This document shows positions 14,583-22,152 of a stretch of DNA of 24,282 nt, one piece after another; the stretch's first letter is position 1; each line of letters begins with the position of its first letter. Position numbers and translations under genes: made by a program. This DNA comes from Candidatus Omnitrophota bacterium (lineage in GTDB: Bacteria > Omnitrophota > Gorgyraeia > 1-14-0-20-64-10 > JACQQZ01): assembly GCA_016206635.1 (NCBI GenBank), contig JACQRF010000032.1:1-24282 (forward strand), written 5' to 3'. Below the pieces are notes generated by a model that searched no databases, was not told the origin of the DNA, and saw only the letters and a list, made by a program, of their open reading frames with translations.

Positions 14583-15434
14583 ATGCAACGTCTACAACCA
14601 GTCAACCGATGGGCGGCCGCGGTGATGGGCCTCTGCCTGGTGGCCTCGCCGGCCTCGGCGGATGACCTGAGCGGCTCTCTGCAAATCAAAGGGTCCGACA
14701 CGATGGTGAATCTCTGCCAGGCGTGGGCGGAGTCGTTCATGGCGCAGCATCCCCAAGTGACCATCGCGGTGACCGGCGGCGGGTCCGGGACCGGTATCGC
14801 GGCGCTCATCGGCGGCACCTGCGAGGTGGCGGCGACGTCCCGCCAGATGACGGACAAGGAACGAACGCAGGCGAGAGCCAAAGGGCACGCCCCGAGAGAA
14901 TGGATCGTCGGCCGAGATGGGCTGGCGGTGGCGGTGCATCCCAAAAACCCGGTCCAGCAGCTGACGGTCCAGCAGCTGGCCGACGTGTTTTCTGGCGCCA
15001 TCACCACGTGGGATGCGGTGGGAGGGCCTCGCAAGGCGGTGGTCTTGCTGTCGCGGGAAGTGAATTCCGGCACGCACGTCTATTTTAAAGAACACGTGTT
15101 GGCGGGGAATGAATTCGCGCCGGCCGCGCTCCTGATGCCGTCTTCCCAGGCGATCGCCGATGAAGTGACGACAAACCCTGACGCCATCGGCTACTACGGG
15201 ATGGGCTACCTGAATCTGAAGAACGCCATGGTGGCCGTCGCGAAGACCGCGGCGGGTCCCTACGTGACGCCCTCCGGCGACAGCGTCCGATCGGGCACGT
15301 ATCCGATCGCCCGCCCCTTGTTCTTGTACTCCGCCGGTGAGTTGCAGGGCGTCGCGAAGGCGTTCCTCGACTTCGTGCTGTCCCCGGCCGGCCAGCGCAT
15401 CGTGCAGGACACGGATTTCGTCCCCGTGCGGTGA
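14583..15434 (+). CDS. pstS: periplasmic phosphate-binding protein PstS
   Basis: Three in-frame ATGs lie at 14571, 14577 and 14583. I chose 14583 because GGAG at 14573-14576 is correctly spaced before it and the protein then begins directly with a signal peptide (MQRLQPVNRWAAAVMGLCLV...ASA). The 283-aa product carries the phosphate-binding loops of the PBP_like_2 type: IKGSDTM, VTGGGSGTGIAAL and SREVNSGTHVYF. It captures phosphate in the periplasm and delivers it to PstC-PstA. It follows a Pho box, and its last codons overlap the GTG start of pstC. Confidence 0.93.
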   Translation: MQRLQPVNRWAAAVMGLCLVASPASADDLSGSLQIKGSDTMVNLCQAWAESFMAQHPQVTIAVTGGGSGTGIAALIGGTCEVAATSRQMTDKERTQARAKGHAPREWIVGRDGLAVAVHPKNPVQQLTVQQLADVFSGAITTWDAVGGPRKAVVLLSREVNSGTHVYFKEHVLAGNEFAPAALLMPSSQAIADEVTTNPDAIGYYGMGYLNLKNAMVAVAKTAAGPYVTPSGDSVRSGTYPIARPLFLYSAGELQGVAKAFLDFVLSPAGQRIVQDTDFVPVR

Positions 15435-16324
15435 GCGCGGTCGTCTCCATGCGGTGGCGCCAGGCGCGCGAGTGGGTGATTGAACAGCTCATTCGCGCCA
15501 GCGGGATCTCGTCGATTGTCATGGTCGTCCTGATTTTCGCGTTCCTCCTGAAAGAGGGGCTGGCCGTCTTCCAGACGGTCCCGCTCGGCGATTTCTTGGC
15601 CGGGCAGCGATGGTATCCGATTTCCGAACCGCCACGGTTCGGCATTCTCCCGCTCCTCTGCGGGTCGGCCCTCGTGACCGGGGGGGCCGCGCTGCTCTCC
15701 GTGCCGTTGAGCATCGCGAGCGCCCTCTGTATCTCGGAAATCGCCAAGGGTTGGGCGAAGGAAGCGCTCAAAACCGGCATCGAGCTCTTCGCGGCGATTC
15801 CCAGTGTCGTGCTCGGGTTTATCGGCGTCACCGTGCTGGCCCCGCTCATTCGCCAGGCGTTCCACCTCCCCACCGGCCTCACCGCGCTGACAGGATCCAT
15901 CACCTTGGCGTTCATGGCGATGCCGACCATCGTCAGCATCACGGAGGACGCGCTCTCGGCCGTCCCGCGCGGGTATCGGGAGGCCGCCGTGGCGCTGGGC
16001 GCCACCCGATGGCAAATGATGACCCGCGTCCTGCTGCCGGCGGCCGCCTCGGGGATCGTCGCGGCCGTGATGCTCGGCGTGGGGCGGGTGATCGGCGAGA
16101 CGATGGCGGTCATGATGTTGACCGGCAATGCCGCCGTCATCCCGCACAGCCTGCTTCAGCCGGTCCGCACCTTGACCGCGACCATTGCCGCAGAGATGGG
16201 GGAAACGGTCCGGGGATCCGACCATTATTCCGCCCTGTTCGCCATCGGCATCGTGCTCTTCGCCATCTCGTTCAGCATCAACCTCGTGGCCGATCTCTTC
16301 CTGCACCGGACACGGGCGCGATGA
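15431..16324 (+). CDS. pstC: phosphate ABC transporter permease PstC
   Basis: This 297-aa permease starts at a GTG overlapping the pstS stop (GTGA). It has about six membrane helices (for example IVMVVLIFAFLLKEGLAVF near the N-terminus and ALFAIGIVLFAISFSINLVA at the end). The coupling-helix EAA region reads YREAAVALGATRWQMMTRVLLPAAASGI, followed by GVGRVIGETMAVMMLTGN, which is typical of PstC. It forms the channel with PstA and contacts the PstB subunits. ATGA overlap with pstA. Confidence 0.93.
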   Translation: MSAVVSMRWRQAREWVIEQLIRASGISSIVMVVLIFAFLLKEGLAVFQTVPLGDFLAGQRWYPISEPPRFGILPLLCGSALVTGGAALLSVPLSIASALCISEIAKGWAKEALKTGIELFAAIPSVVLGFIGVTVLAPLIRQAFHLPTGLTALTGSITLAFMAMPTIVSITEDALSAVPRGYREAAVALGATRWQMMTRVLLPAAASGIVAAVMLGVGRVIGETMAVMMLTGNAAVIPHSLLQPVRTLTATIAAEMGETVRGSDHYSALFAIGIVLFAISFSINLVADLFLHRTRAR

Positions 16325-17211
16325 GGACGCGTCCGGCGCAGAACACCGCCGCCACCCCTCATTGGCGCCGGGCCCGCGCCGTGCAGCGCGTGGCCTTCGT
16401 CGCGCTGGGCCTGTCCACCGGCCTCGTGGCCGTGACGTCGCTGGTCGTCGTCGGCATCATCCTCGCGCGGGGCGCCGGGGGGCTCTCGTGGGAATTTTTG
16501 ACCGCCATGCCGGCCAAGGGGATGCGCGCCGGCGGCATTTTTCCCGCCATCGTCGGGACCCTGGAGCTCGTGGGGTTGACGATCGCCTTCGCCCTGCCGA
16601 TGGGCGTGGCGTCGGCCATCTATCTGACCGAATACGCCGCCGATACCTGGGTGACCCGCCTCGTCCGGCTGGCGATCGTGAACCTCTCCGGCGTCCCGTC
16701 GGTCGTCTACGGGTTGTTCGGGTTGGGGCTCTTCGTCATCTTTTGCCGTTTCGGGACGTCGCTGTTGGCCGGGGCGCTGACGCTGGCGATCATGACGCTG
16801 CCGGTGATCATCACGGCGTCGGAGGAAGCGCTGCGCAGCGTGCCGATGAGTTTTCGGGAAGTCAGCCACTCGCTCGGGGCCAGCCGTTGGCAGACGGTCC
16901 GCCACACCGTCCTCCCCTTAGCCGTCCCCGGGATCATGACCGGGACGATCTTGGGGATCAGCCGGGCCGCCGGGGAAACGGCCCCGATTTTGTTCACGGT
17001 GGCGGCGTTTTATCTGCCGCGGCTGCCGCAGTCGGTGTTCGACCAGGCGATGGTGCTGCCGTACCACTTGTATGTCATCTCCACGCAAATCCCGAACATC
17101 CCGCAGACGCAACGATACGGGACCGCGCTCGTCCTGGTACTCCTGGTGCTGGCCTTGAACCTGTCCGCCGTCGTACTCCGCGCACGGTTCCGTCGGAGGC
17201 GCCAGTGGTAG
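16321..17211 (+). CDS. pstA: phosphate ABC transporter permease PstA
   Basis: This 296-aa permease starts at the ATG at 16321 overlapping the pstC stop. The same frame is open far upstream, but that part lies within pstC. It has about six membrane helices and the EAA region FREVSHSLGASRWQTVRHTVLP followed by GISRAAGETAPILFT, characteristic of PstA. It ends in a basic tail. The PstC-PstA pair is a heterodimer, so it could offer two different docking sites for the two different PstB proteins encoded next. Confidence 0.93.
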   Translation: MRTRPAQNTAATPHWRRARAVQRVAFVALGLSTGLVAVTSLVVVGIILARGAGGLSWEFLTAMPAKGMRAGGIFPAIVGTLELVGLTIAFALPMGVASAIYLTEYAADTWVTRLVRLAIVNLSGVPSVVYGLFGLGLFVIFCRFGTSLLAGALTLAIMTLPVIITASEEALRSVPMSFREVSHSLGASRWQTVRHTVLPLAVPGIMTGTILGISRAAGETAPILFTVAAFYLPRLPQSVFDQAMVLPYHLYVISTQIPNIPQTQRYGTALVLVLLVLALNLSAVVLRARFRRRRQW

Positions 17212-17966
17212 CCTCCGACGCCAAGATGGCGGCGCAGGAATGGTCCGTGTGGTACGGGGCGACGCAGGCGCTGCGCGCGATCACGCTGGACATCCTCCCG
17301 CGCGAGATCTTGGGCATCATCGGGCCGGCCAACAGCGGCAAAACCTCGTTCCTGCGCAGCCTGAACCGGATGGGCGAGCTCAATCCCCGGTTCCGGTGCG
17401 CGGGGCGCATCTGGCTGGACGGGAAGGACCTGTACCAGGGACTCGACAGCCAGCAGGTCCGCTGCCGGGTTGGGATCGTCTTCGCCCTCCCCCTGCCTCT
17501 GCCATTGTCCATCCGCGAGAACGTGGTGTACGGCCCCCGCGTGCGCGGGATCCGTGACCGGCGGCGGCTCGACCAGTTGCTGGAGCAGAGCTTGCGCGCC
17601 GCATCGTTGTGGGATGAGGTGAAAGACCGGTTGGACTTGCCCGCGATGCGGCTCTCGGGGGGGCAGCAGCAGCGGTTGTGCATTGCGCGGACCCTGGCGA
17701 TGGAGCCCGAGGTGATCCTCTTCGACGAGCCATGCTCGGGCCTGGACCCGATCTCCACGGCGAAGGTCGAAGAAACCATGGTGCAGCTGAAATCCCGCTA
17801 CACGATGGTTCTCGTCACGAACAACACGAAGCAGGCGGCCCGGGTGAGCGACCGCGTCGCGTTCTTTCTGATGGGCGAGCTGATTGAGCTGGACCGCACG
17901 GGTGTGATGTTCACGACCCCCCGGGATTCGCGCACGAACGATTACCTCACGGGACGGTTTGGATGA
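17205..17966 (+). CDS. pstB: PstB-like ATPase, paralogue 1 (degenerate Q-loop and H-loop)
   Basis: The GTG at 17205 follows GGAGG at 17195-17199 and overlaps the pstA end. An ATG at 17226 is the alternative. The product is 253 aa. Walker A is GPANSGKT (40-47; PstB usually has GPSGCGKS), signature LSGGQ (150-154) is intact, and Walker B FDEP keeps D174 and E175. The Q-loop, VFQRPNPFP in normal PstB, reads VFALPLPLP, so Gln becomes Ala at 94. The switch His, VTHNMQQA in normal PstB, reads VTNNTKQA, so His becomes Asn at 206. The protein can probably bind ATP and supply a signature to a partner but is poorly equipped to hydrolyse in its own site. The next gene has the complementary defect. Confidence 0.9.
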   Translation: MVASDAKMAAQEWSVWYGATQALRAITLDILPREILGIIGPANSGKTSFLRSLNRMGELNPRFRCAGRIWLDGKDLYQGLDSQQVRCRVGIVFALPLPLPLSIRENVVYGPRVRGIRDRRRLDQLLEQSLRAASLWDEVKDRLDLPAMRLSGGQQQRLCIARTLAMEPEVILFDEPCSGLDPISTAKVEETMVQLKSRYTMVLVTNNTKQAARVSDRVAFFLMGELIELDRTGVMFTTPRDSRTNDYLTGRFG

Positions 17967-18742
17967 GCGCCGTCTCTGACGCCGGGACGCCCCCCGTGCT
18001 TGAGGTCCACGACCTCAACCTCTGGTACGGCGACTTCCATGCCCTCAAGCAGATCCACATGGTGATCCAGGCGTGCCAAGTGACGGCGCTGATCGGCCCG
18101 TCCGGCTGCGGCAAATCGACCCTCCTGCGGTGCTTCAACCGTATGAACGATCTGATCGAATCAGCGCGGGTTAGCGGCCGCATCCTGCTCGACGGCCGCG
18201 ATATCCGAGATCCGTTGGTGCCGCTGGTTACGCTGCGCAAGCGGGTCGGCATGGTGTTCCAGCGGCCCAACCCGTTCCCGCTCTCGGTGTTCGAGAACGT
18301 GGCGTTCGGCGCGCGCGTGCACGCCTTGGCGGCCAGGACCGGCATGGCGGAGATCGTGGAGCGGAGTCTCCACGCGGTGGGGTTGTGGGACACCCTGAAA
18401 GACCGGCTGCGCCACTCCGCCCTCGGGTTGTCGCTGGAGCAGCAGCAGCGGCTTTGCATCGCGCGCCTGGTGGCGGTCCAGCCGGACGTGCTGCTGATGG
18501 ACGAGCCGTGTTCGGCGCTGGATCCCATTGCCACCGGCAAAGTGGAAGAGCTCATCCGTGCGCTGAAGGCCCGCTACACCATCGTGGTGGTCACGCACAA
18601 TATGCAGCAGGCCGCCCGCATTTCGGACTATACTGGGTTTCTGTTCCTGGGTGAGATGGTCGAATTTGGGCCAACCGGCGCCCTGTTCACGAATCCCCGA
18701 GATCCGCGGACGGAGGCGTATATCACCGGGCGGTTCGGCTAG
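17963..18742 (+). CDS. pstB: PstB-like ATPase, paralogue 2 (degenerate signature motif)
   Basis: This 259-aa ATPase starts at an ATG overlapping the previous stop. Walker A GPSGCGKS (45-52), Q-loop VFQRPNPFP (Gln100), Walker B MDEP (D180, E181) and the switch His212 (VTHNMQQAARISD) are all as in standard PstB. The signature, LSGGQ in standard PstB, reads LSLEQ (156-160), although the following QQRLCIAR is conserved. So its own ATP-binding half is fully equipped but it cannot offer a normal signature to a partner. Paired with paralogue 1 it would complete one canonical ATP site. A homodimer would have two defective sites. Confidence 0.9.
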   Translation: MSAVSDAGTPPVLEVHDLNLWYGDFHALKQIHMVIQACQVTALIGPSGCGKSTLLRCFNRMNDLIESARVSGRILLDGRDIRDPLVPLVTLRKRVGMVFQRPNPFPLSVFENVAFGARVHALAARTGMAEIVERSLHAVGLWDTLKDRLRHSALGLSLEQQQRLCIARLVAVQPDVLLMDEPCSALDPIATGKVEELIRALKARYTIVVVTHNMQQAARISDYTGFLFLGEMVEFGPTGALFTNPRDPRTEAYITGRFG

Positions 18743-18755
18743 GAGGGCGGGGGCG

Positions 18756-19418
18756 ATGGAACGACATTTTGACGCGGAACTGACGCAATTGCGCGAACGG
18801 CTGCTCGCCATGGGCGGCATGGCCGAGCAGGCGGTGGGCAAGGCGGTCAAGGCGTTGGTCGATCGGCACGCGGCGCTGGCCCAGGCCGTCATCGAGGAAG
18901 ACGCGGCCATCAACCGCCTGGAAGTCGACATCGAGGACGCGTGCCTGGGATTGATGGCCCGGTATCAGCCGGAGGCGCGGGACCTCCGGACGATCGCCAT
19001 GAGCTTCAAGATCGTCAACGATTTGGAGCGGGTCGGCGACCAAGGCGTCAATATCGCCGAGCGAACGCTGGACTTGCTGAACGAGCCGCTGCTGAAACCG
19101 TTGATCGACATTCCGACGATGGCGGTCTTGGCCCAGCAGATGCTCAAAGACGCGCTGGACGGGTTCGTGCGGCAGGACGCCGAGCTGGCGCGCGCCGTCT
19201 GCCGCCGCGACGACGATGTGGACCGGCTCAACGATCAGGTGTATCAGGAGCTGCTCGGCTACATGACCCGCGATCCGCACACGATCGCGCGGGCGATCGA
19301 TCTGATCTTGATCGGGCGCCATCTCGAGCGCGTGGCCGACCACGCCACGAATATCGCCGAGGACGTCTACTACCTCGTGAAGGGCGCGACGATCAAACAC
19401 CGCCTCACCGGCGTGTGA
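18756..19418 (+). CDS. phoU: phosphate signalling protein PhoU
   Basis: The ATG at 18756 is preceded by AGGAGG at 18741-18746, which overlaps the pstB stop. The open frame from 18651 lies within pstB. The 220-aa product consists of two PhoU three-helix repeats with the metal-binding-type motifs MSFKIVNDLERVGDQGVNIAE and LIGRHLERVADHATNIAEDV. PhoU links the Pst transporter to PhoR and switches off the Pho regulon when phosphate is plentiful. Because PhoR here has no membrane anchor, PhoU may be the only tether between the transporter and the kinase. Confidence 0.93.
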   Translation: MERHFDAELTQLRERLLAMGGMAEQAVGKAVKALVDRHAALAQAVIEEDAAINRLEVDIEDACLGLMARYQPEARDLRTIAMSFKIVNDLERVGDQGVNIAERTLDLLNEPLLKPLIDIPTMAVLAQQMLKDALDGFVRQDAELARAVCRRDDDVDRLNDQVYQELLGYMTRDPHTIARAIDLILIGRHLERVADHATNIAEDVYYLVKGATIKHRLTGV

Positions 19419-19453
19419 GGCGCGCCCCGCCGAGTCCCCGGCCGCCCCGCGCC

Positions 19454-20356
19454 ATGCCCCTGCTCGGCCTCATCGACGTCGGCACGAATTCCATCCATCT
19501 AGTGATCGGCCGCCGCCATCCATCCGGACGATGGGTCCCGCGCCTCCACCGCCGCGCGCCGGTCCGGCTCGGCGATGACGGATGGGCGCGGGGGCGGTTG
19601 ACCGCCGCGGCCATGCGCCGCGCGATGCGGATCCTCGCGCGCTATGCGGCGATCGCCTCGCGGCGCCGCGTCCGGCGCGTCGAGGCGGTGGCGACCGGCG
19701 CCGTCCGCGAGGCCGCCAACGGCGCCGCCTTCGCGCGGCGGGTCCGCGCGGAGTTGGGCGTGCCGCTGCGGATCCTCAGCGGGGCGGAGGAGGCGCGGCT
19801 CACGTTCCTGGGGGTCCAGCAGGTCCATCGCCGGCGGGGCCCGGTGCTCCTCGTGGCCATCGGCGGCGGGAGCGCGCAGGTCGTGGTGGGGAGCGGGAGG
19901 CGCCTGCGGTATTGCGCGAGCGTGCCGATTGGCGCGGCGCGATTGGCGCAACGGTTCATCCGGCATGACCCCCCGCGGCCGCGGGAGATCGCCGCGCTGT
20001 GGGCCGCCGCGCGCCGGGCCTGGGGGCCTCTGGGCCGGCGGGTGCGCCGGCTCCGCTGGCGCCGCGCCGTCGGCAGTTCGGCGATGATCCAGCAAGTGAT
20101 GGCGGTCGCCGGCCGATCACGGGCGCTCACCCAATCCCGCCTGCGCGCGGTCGTCAACCGGCTCGCACGCGCCCGGCGCCGGGCGCGGCGCCGGTGGCCG
20201 GGCGTCGATCCGGGCCGGGACGACCTGCTCCTGCCAACCGCTGTTGCCCTCCTCGAATGGATGGCCGCCTGCCGGGCGCCGCGGCTCACCTATGCCGCCG
20301 GCTCGCTCCGCGAAGGCCTGGCCGCGCAACTGTCGCCAGCGCACGGAACCTGCTAG
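19454..20356 (+). CDS. Ppx/GppA-family protein with altered active site
   Basis: This 300-aa protein has the Ppx/GppA (actin-like fold) N-terminal loop LIDVGTNSIHLVI with D8, the region VATGAVREAANG with the putative catalytic E86, and LSGAEEARLTFLG. The second phosphate loop, normally DIGGGSTE, reads AIGGGSAQ, so an acidic metal-binding residue (A135) and the Glu (Q142) are both missing. The family hydrolyses polyphosphate or (p)ppGpp. With these changes this member may be slow, use another metal site, or only bind. It is unusually rich in arginine, especially around 215-265. It lies 35 bases after phoU with no ribosome site visible, so it is probably the last gene of the phosphate operon. 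Confidence 0.8.
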   Translation: MPLLGLIDVGTNSIHLVIGRRHPSGRWVPRLHRRAPVRLGDDGWARGRLTAAAMRRAMRILARYAAIASRRRVRRVEAVATGAVREAANGAAFARRVRAELGVPLRILSGAEEARLTFLGVQQVHRRRGPVLLVAIGGGSAQVVVGSGRRLRYCASVPIGAARLAQRFIRHDPPRPREIAALWAAARRAWGPLGRRVRRLRWRRAVGSSAMIQQVMAVAGRSRALTQSRLRAVVNRLARARRRARRRWPGVDPGRDDLLLPTAVALLEWMAACRAPRLTYAAGSLREGLAAQLSPAHGTC

Positions 20357-20359
20357 AAT
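20351..20359 (+). promoter_or_regulatory. possible extended -10 element before the MFS gene
   Basis: TGC followed by TAGAAT forms an extended -10 that overlaps the end of the Ppx/GppA gene. It ends seven bases before the ATG at 20367, which would give a leaderless or nearly leaderless mRNA. No ribosome site precedes the start. Confidence 0.45.
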
Positions 20360-20366
20360 ACCCTCC

Positions 20367-21533
20367 ATGCCGCGCCGCTCCTCGCTGGCCCTCATCTTCG
20401 GCGTCGTCTTCATTGACCTCATCGGGTTCGGCATCGTCATCCCGATCCTTCCGCTCTATGCCGAGCGGTTCGGCGCCTCGCCGCTGGTGATCGGCCTGCT
20501 GCTGGCGATCTACTCGGCCATGCAATGCGTGTGCGCCCCGCTCCTGGGCCGCCTGTCCGATCGGGTCGGCCGCCGGCCGGTCTTGTTCGTCAGCGTGCTG
20601 GGCACCGCCGTCGGGTTTTTCCTCATGGGCACGGCGAACACCCTGGCCCTGCTGTTCCTCGCCCGGATCATTGACGGCGCCACGGGCGGCAACATCTCCA
20701 CGGCGCTGGCCTACATCGCCGATGTCACCCCACCGGAGGAACGGTCCCGCGGGATGGGGATCATCGGCGCGGCGTTCGGGCTCGGCTTCATCGTGGGCCC
20801 GGCCCTCGGGGGGATCTTCAGCCATGTCGCGCCGCAAGCCCCGTTCTTCGTGGCGGGCGCGCTGGCGTTGGCGAATGCGGCCGCGCTGGCGGCCTGGCTG
20901 CCGGAGTCCCTGCCGCCGGAGCGCCGAGGGACGGCGCACCACGACGCGCCGCTGTGGACCCTCGTGCAGGGGCTTGCGCGCCGGCGCCTGGCGTTCACGC
21001 TCGGCACCTACTTCCTGACCACCGTGGCGTTCTCGCTGTTGACGGCGACCTACCCGCTCTTCACAAACCGCCGCTTCGGCTACGGCCCGTCGGAGAACGG
21101 CTACCTGTTCGCCAGCCAGGGACTCCTGGCGGCCATCGTGCAGGGGGGGCTGCTCGGCTGGCTGGTCCGGCGCTCGAGCGACAAGACCATGGCGCTCGTC
21201 GGCGTGGCGGGCCTGGCCGCCAGCCTGTGGTGGCTGCCCCTGACGGCGTCCGTGGGCGGCCTGCTCGCGGCGACGGCGGTGGTCGCCGTCGGCCACGGGT
21301 TGGTCGCCTCGACCTTGAACGGCATCGCCTCGCGCACGGTCAGCCCGATCGCCCAGGGGCGGGTGCTGGGATTGATGCAGTCGGCCGCCTCGCTGGCCCG
21401 CATCGCCGGGCCGGTGCTCGGCGGGTGGCTGCTCCACTACGATGCCTCCCTCGCGGTTCCGTTCGGCCAGACCCCCTACTGGGCCGCCGCCGGCCTGATG
21501 CTCGCGACCTTCGGCCTGGCCCTCGCCCTGTAG
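20367..21533 (+). CDS. MFS transporter, TetA-like drug:H+ antiporter family
   Basis: This 388-aa protein has twelve likely membrane segments. Segment 1 reads VVFIDLIGFGIVIPILPLYAERFGAS, as in TetA(A/B/C)-type transporters. The MFS motif A, GRLSDRVGRRPVL, is at about 61-73, and the antiporter motif C region is GIIGAAFGLGFIVGPALGG. The start at 20367 follows a possible extended -10. Such proteins export drugs or metabolites, and the substrate cannot be read here. It is probably its own transcription unit, since the gene after it has its own promoter. Confidence 0.85.
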   Translation: MPRRSSLALIFGVVFIDLIGFGIVIPILPLYAERFGASPLVIGLLLAIYSAMQCVCAPLLGRLSDRVGRRPVLFVSVLGTAVGFFLMGTANTLALLFLARIIDGATGGNISTALAYIADVTPPEERSRGMGIIGAAFGLGFIVGPALGGIFSHVAPQAPFFVAGALALANAAALAAWLPESLPPERRGTAHHDAPLWTLVQGLARRRLAFTLGTYFLTTVAFSLLTATYPLFTNRRFGYGPSENGYLFASQGLLAAIVQGGLLGWLVRRSSDKTMALVGVAGLAASLWWLPLTASVGGLLAATAVVAVGHGLVASTLNGIASRTVSPIAQGRVLGLMQSAASLARIAGPVLGGWLLHYDASLAVPFGQTPYWAAAGLMLATFGLALAL

Positions 21534-21559
21534 TCGGCATCCCCCGGCAAAAATTCCGC

Positions 21560-21588
21560 TTGACAGCGCTGGCCTGCCGATTGATAAT
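21560..21588 (+). promoter_or_regulatory. sigma-70-type promoter of fur
   Basis: TTGACA (21560-21565) and GATAAT (21583-21588) are separated by exactly 17 bp, a nearly ideal housekeeping promoter. The -10 is overlapped by a Fur-box-like palindrome. Confidence 0.75.
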
Positions 21589-21604
21589 GAAACTCAGTTT
21601 CATT
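21586..21604 (+). promoter_or_regulatory. Fur box-like operator, perfect palindrome
   Basis: AATGAAACTCAGTTTCATT is a perfect 9-1-9 inverted repeat of Fur-box length (19 bp). It overlaps the last bases of the -10, so a bound repressor would block transcription. Confidence 0.7.
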
Positions 21605-21625
21605 GAGTGAATCTCGATTTCACTC
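21605..21625 (+). promoter_or_regulatory. second operator-like palindrome before fur
   Basis: The arms GAGTGAA and TTCACTC, separated by seven bases, directly abut the first palindrome. This is probably a second, weaker Fur dimer site, as tandem Fur sites are common. Confidence 0.5.
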
Positions 21626-21636
21626 CACGACAACCC

Positions 21637-22152
21637 ATGACCAAAACGGCTGAAGTCATCCTGTTCCCGCGCAACGCCCGGACGCCGGCGCAGTTCCAGC
21701 AGTGGCTGGCGACGGTCCTGCAAACGTTCCAGGACTACCTGGTGACGCGGGGTCTCACGCTGACGCATCAGCGGGAGGCGGTCCTGCGCTGCCTGATGGC
21801 GGCCCAGCGGCACCTGTCATTGGAAGACGTCTACGCCGAGGCCAGGCGGAAAGACCGGACGATCGGCCGGGCCACGGTGTTCCGAACCCTGCGGCTCCTG
21901 CAGGAGTGCGGCCTGGTCGCCGAGGTCGGCTCGACCGACGGCCGGGCGCGGTTCGAGCTGAAGGCGGACCGCCCGCACCACGACCACATGATTTGCGTCG
22001 AGTGCGGCCGGATCCTCGAGTTCGAAAGCCCGATGATGGAGCGGTTCCAGGATGAGGCAGTCAAGCGGCACGGGTTCGTGGCCCTCTGGCACCGGCACGA
22101 GATCTTCGGGCGATGCGCCGCCTGCCGCCGGCTGCGGGGGCGGGCTTCATGA
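21637..22152 (+). CDS. fur: Fur-family transcriptional regulator
   Basis: This 171-aa protein has a winged helix with recognition helix ATVFRTLRLLQECGLV (about 79-94). The Fur metal-binding signature HHDHMICVECGRILEFE includes C120 and C123, and a second pair is C160-x-x-C163. An N-terminal extension of about 30 residues precedes the fold. The ATG at 21637 is chosen. A GTG at 21607 lies inside the operator palindrome. The paired operators and the overlapping iron-receptor gene point to an iron-responsive Fur. Zur or PerR remain possible, since the family members are hard to separate by sequence alone. The stop overlaps the receptor ATG. Confidence 0.85.
   Translation: MTKTAEVILFPRNARTPAQFQQWLATVLQTFQDYLVTRGLTLTHQREAVLRCLMAAQRHLSLEDVYAEARRKDRTIGRATVFRTLRLLQECGLVAEVGSTDGRARFELKADRPHHDHMICVECGRILEFESPMMERFQDEAVKRHGFVALWHRHEIFGRCAACRRLRGRAS

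Noticed and set aside
16185..17204. Long N-terminal extension of the first pstB in the same frame
   Set aside because: The upstream part overlaps pstC and pstA entirely, is Arg/Pro-rich shadow sequence, and a GGAGG-GTG start at 17205 explains the gene.
21534..21559. Terminator between the MFS gene and fur
   Set aside because: No stable stem followed by a T tract is visible, only a short A run without a hairpin.
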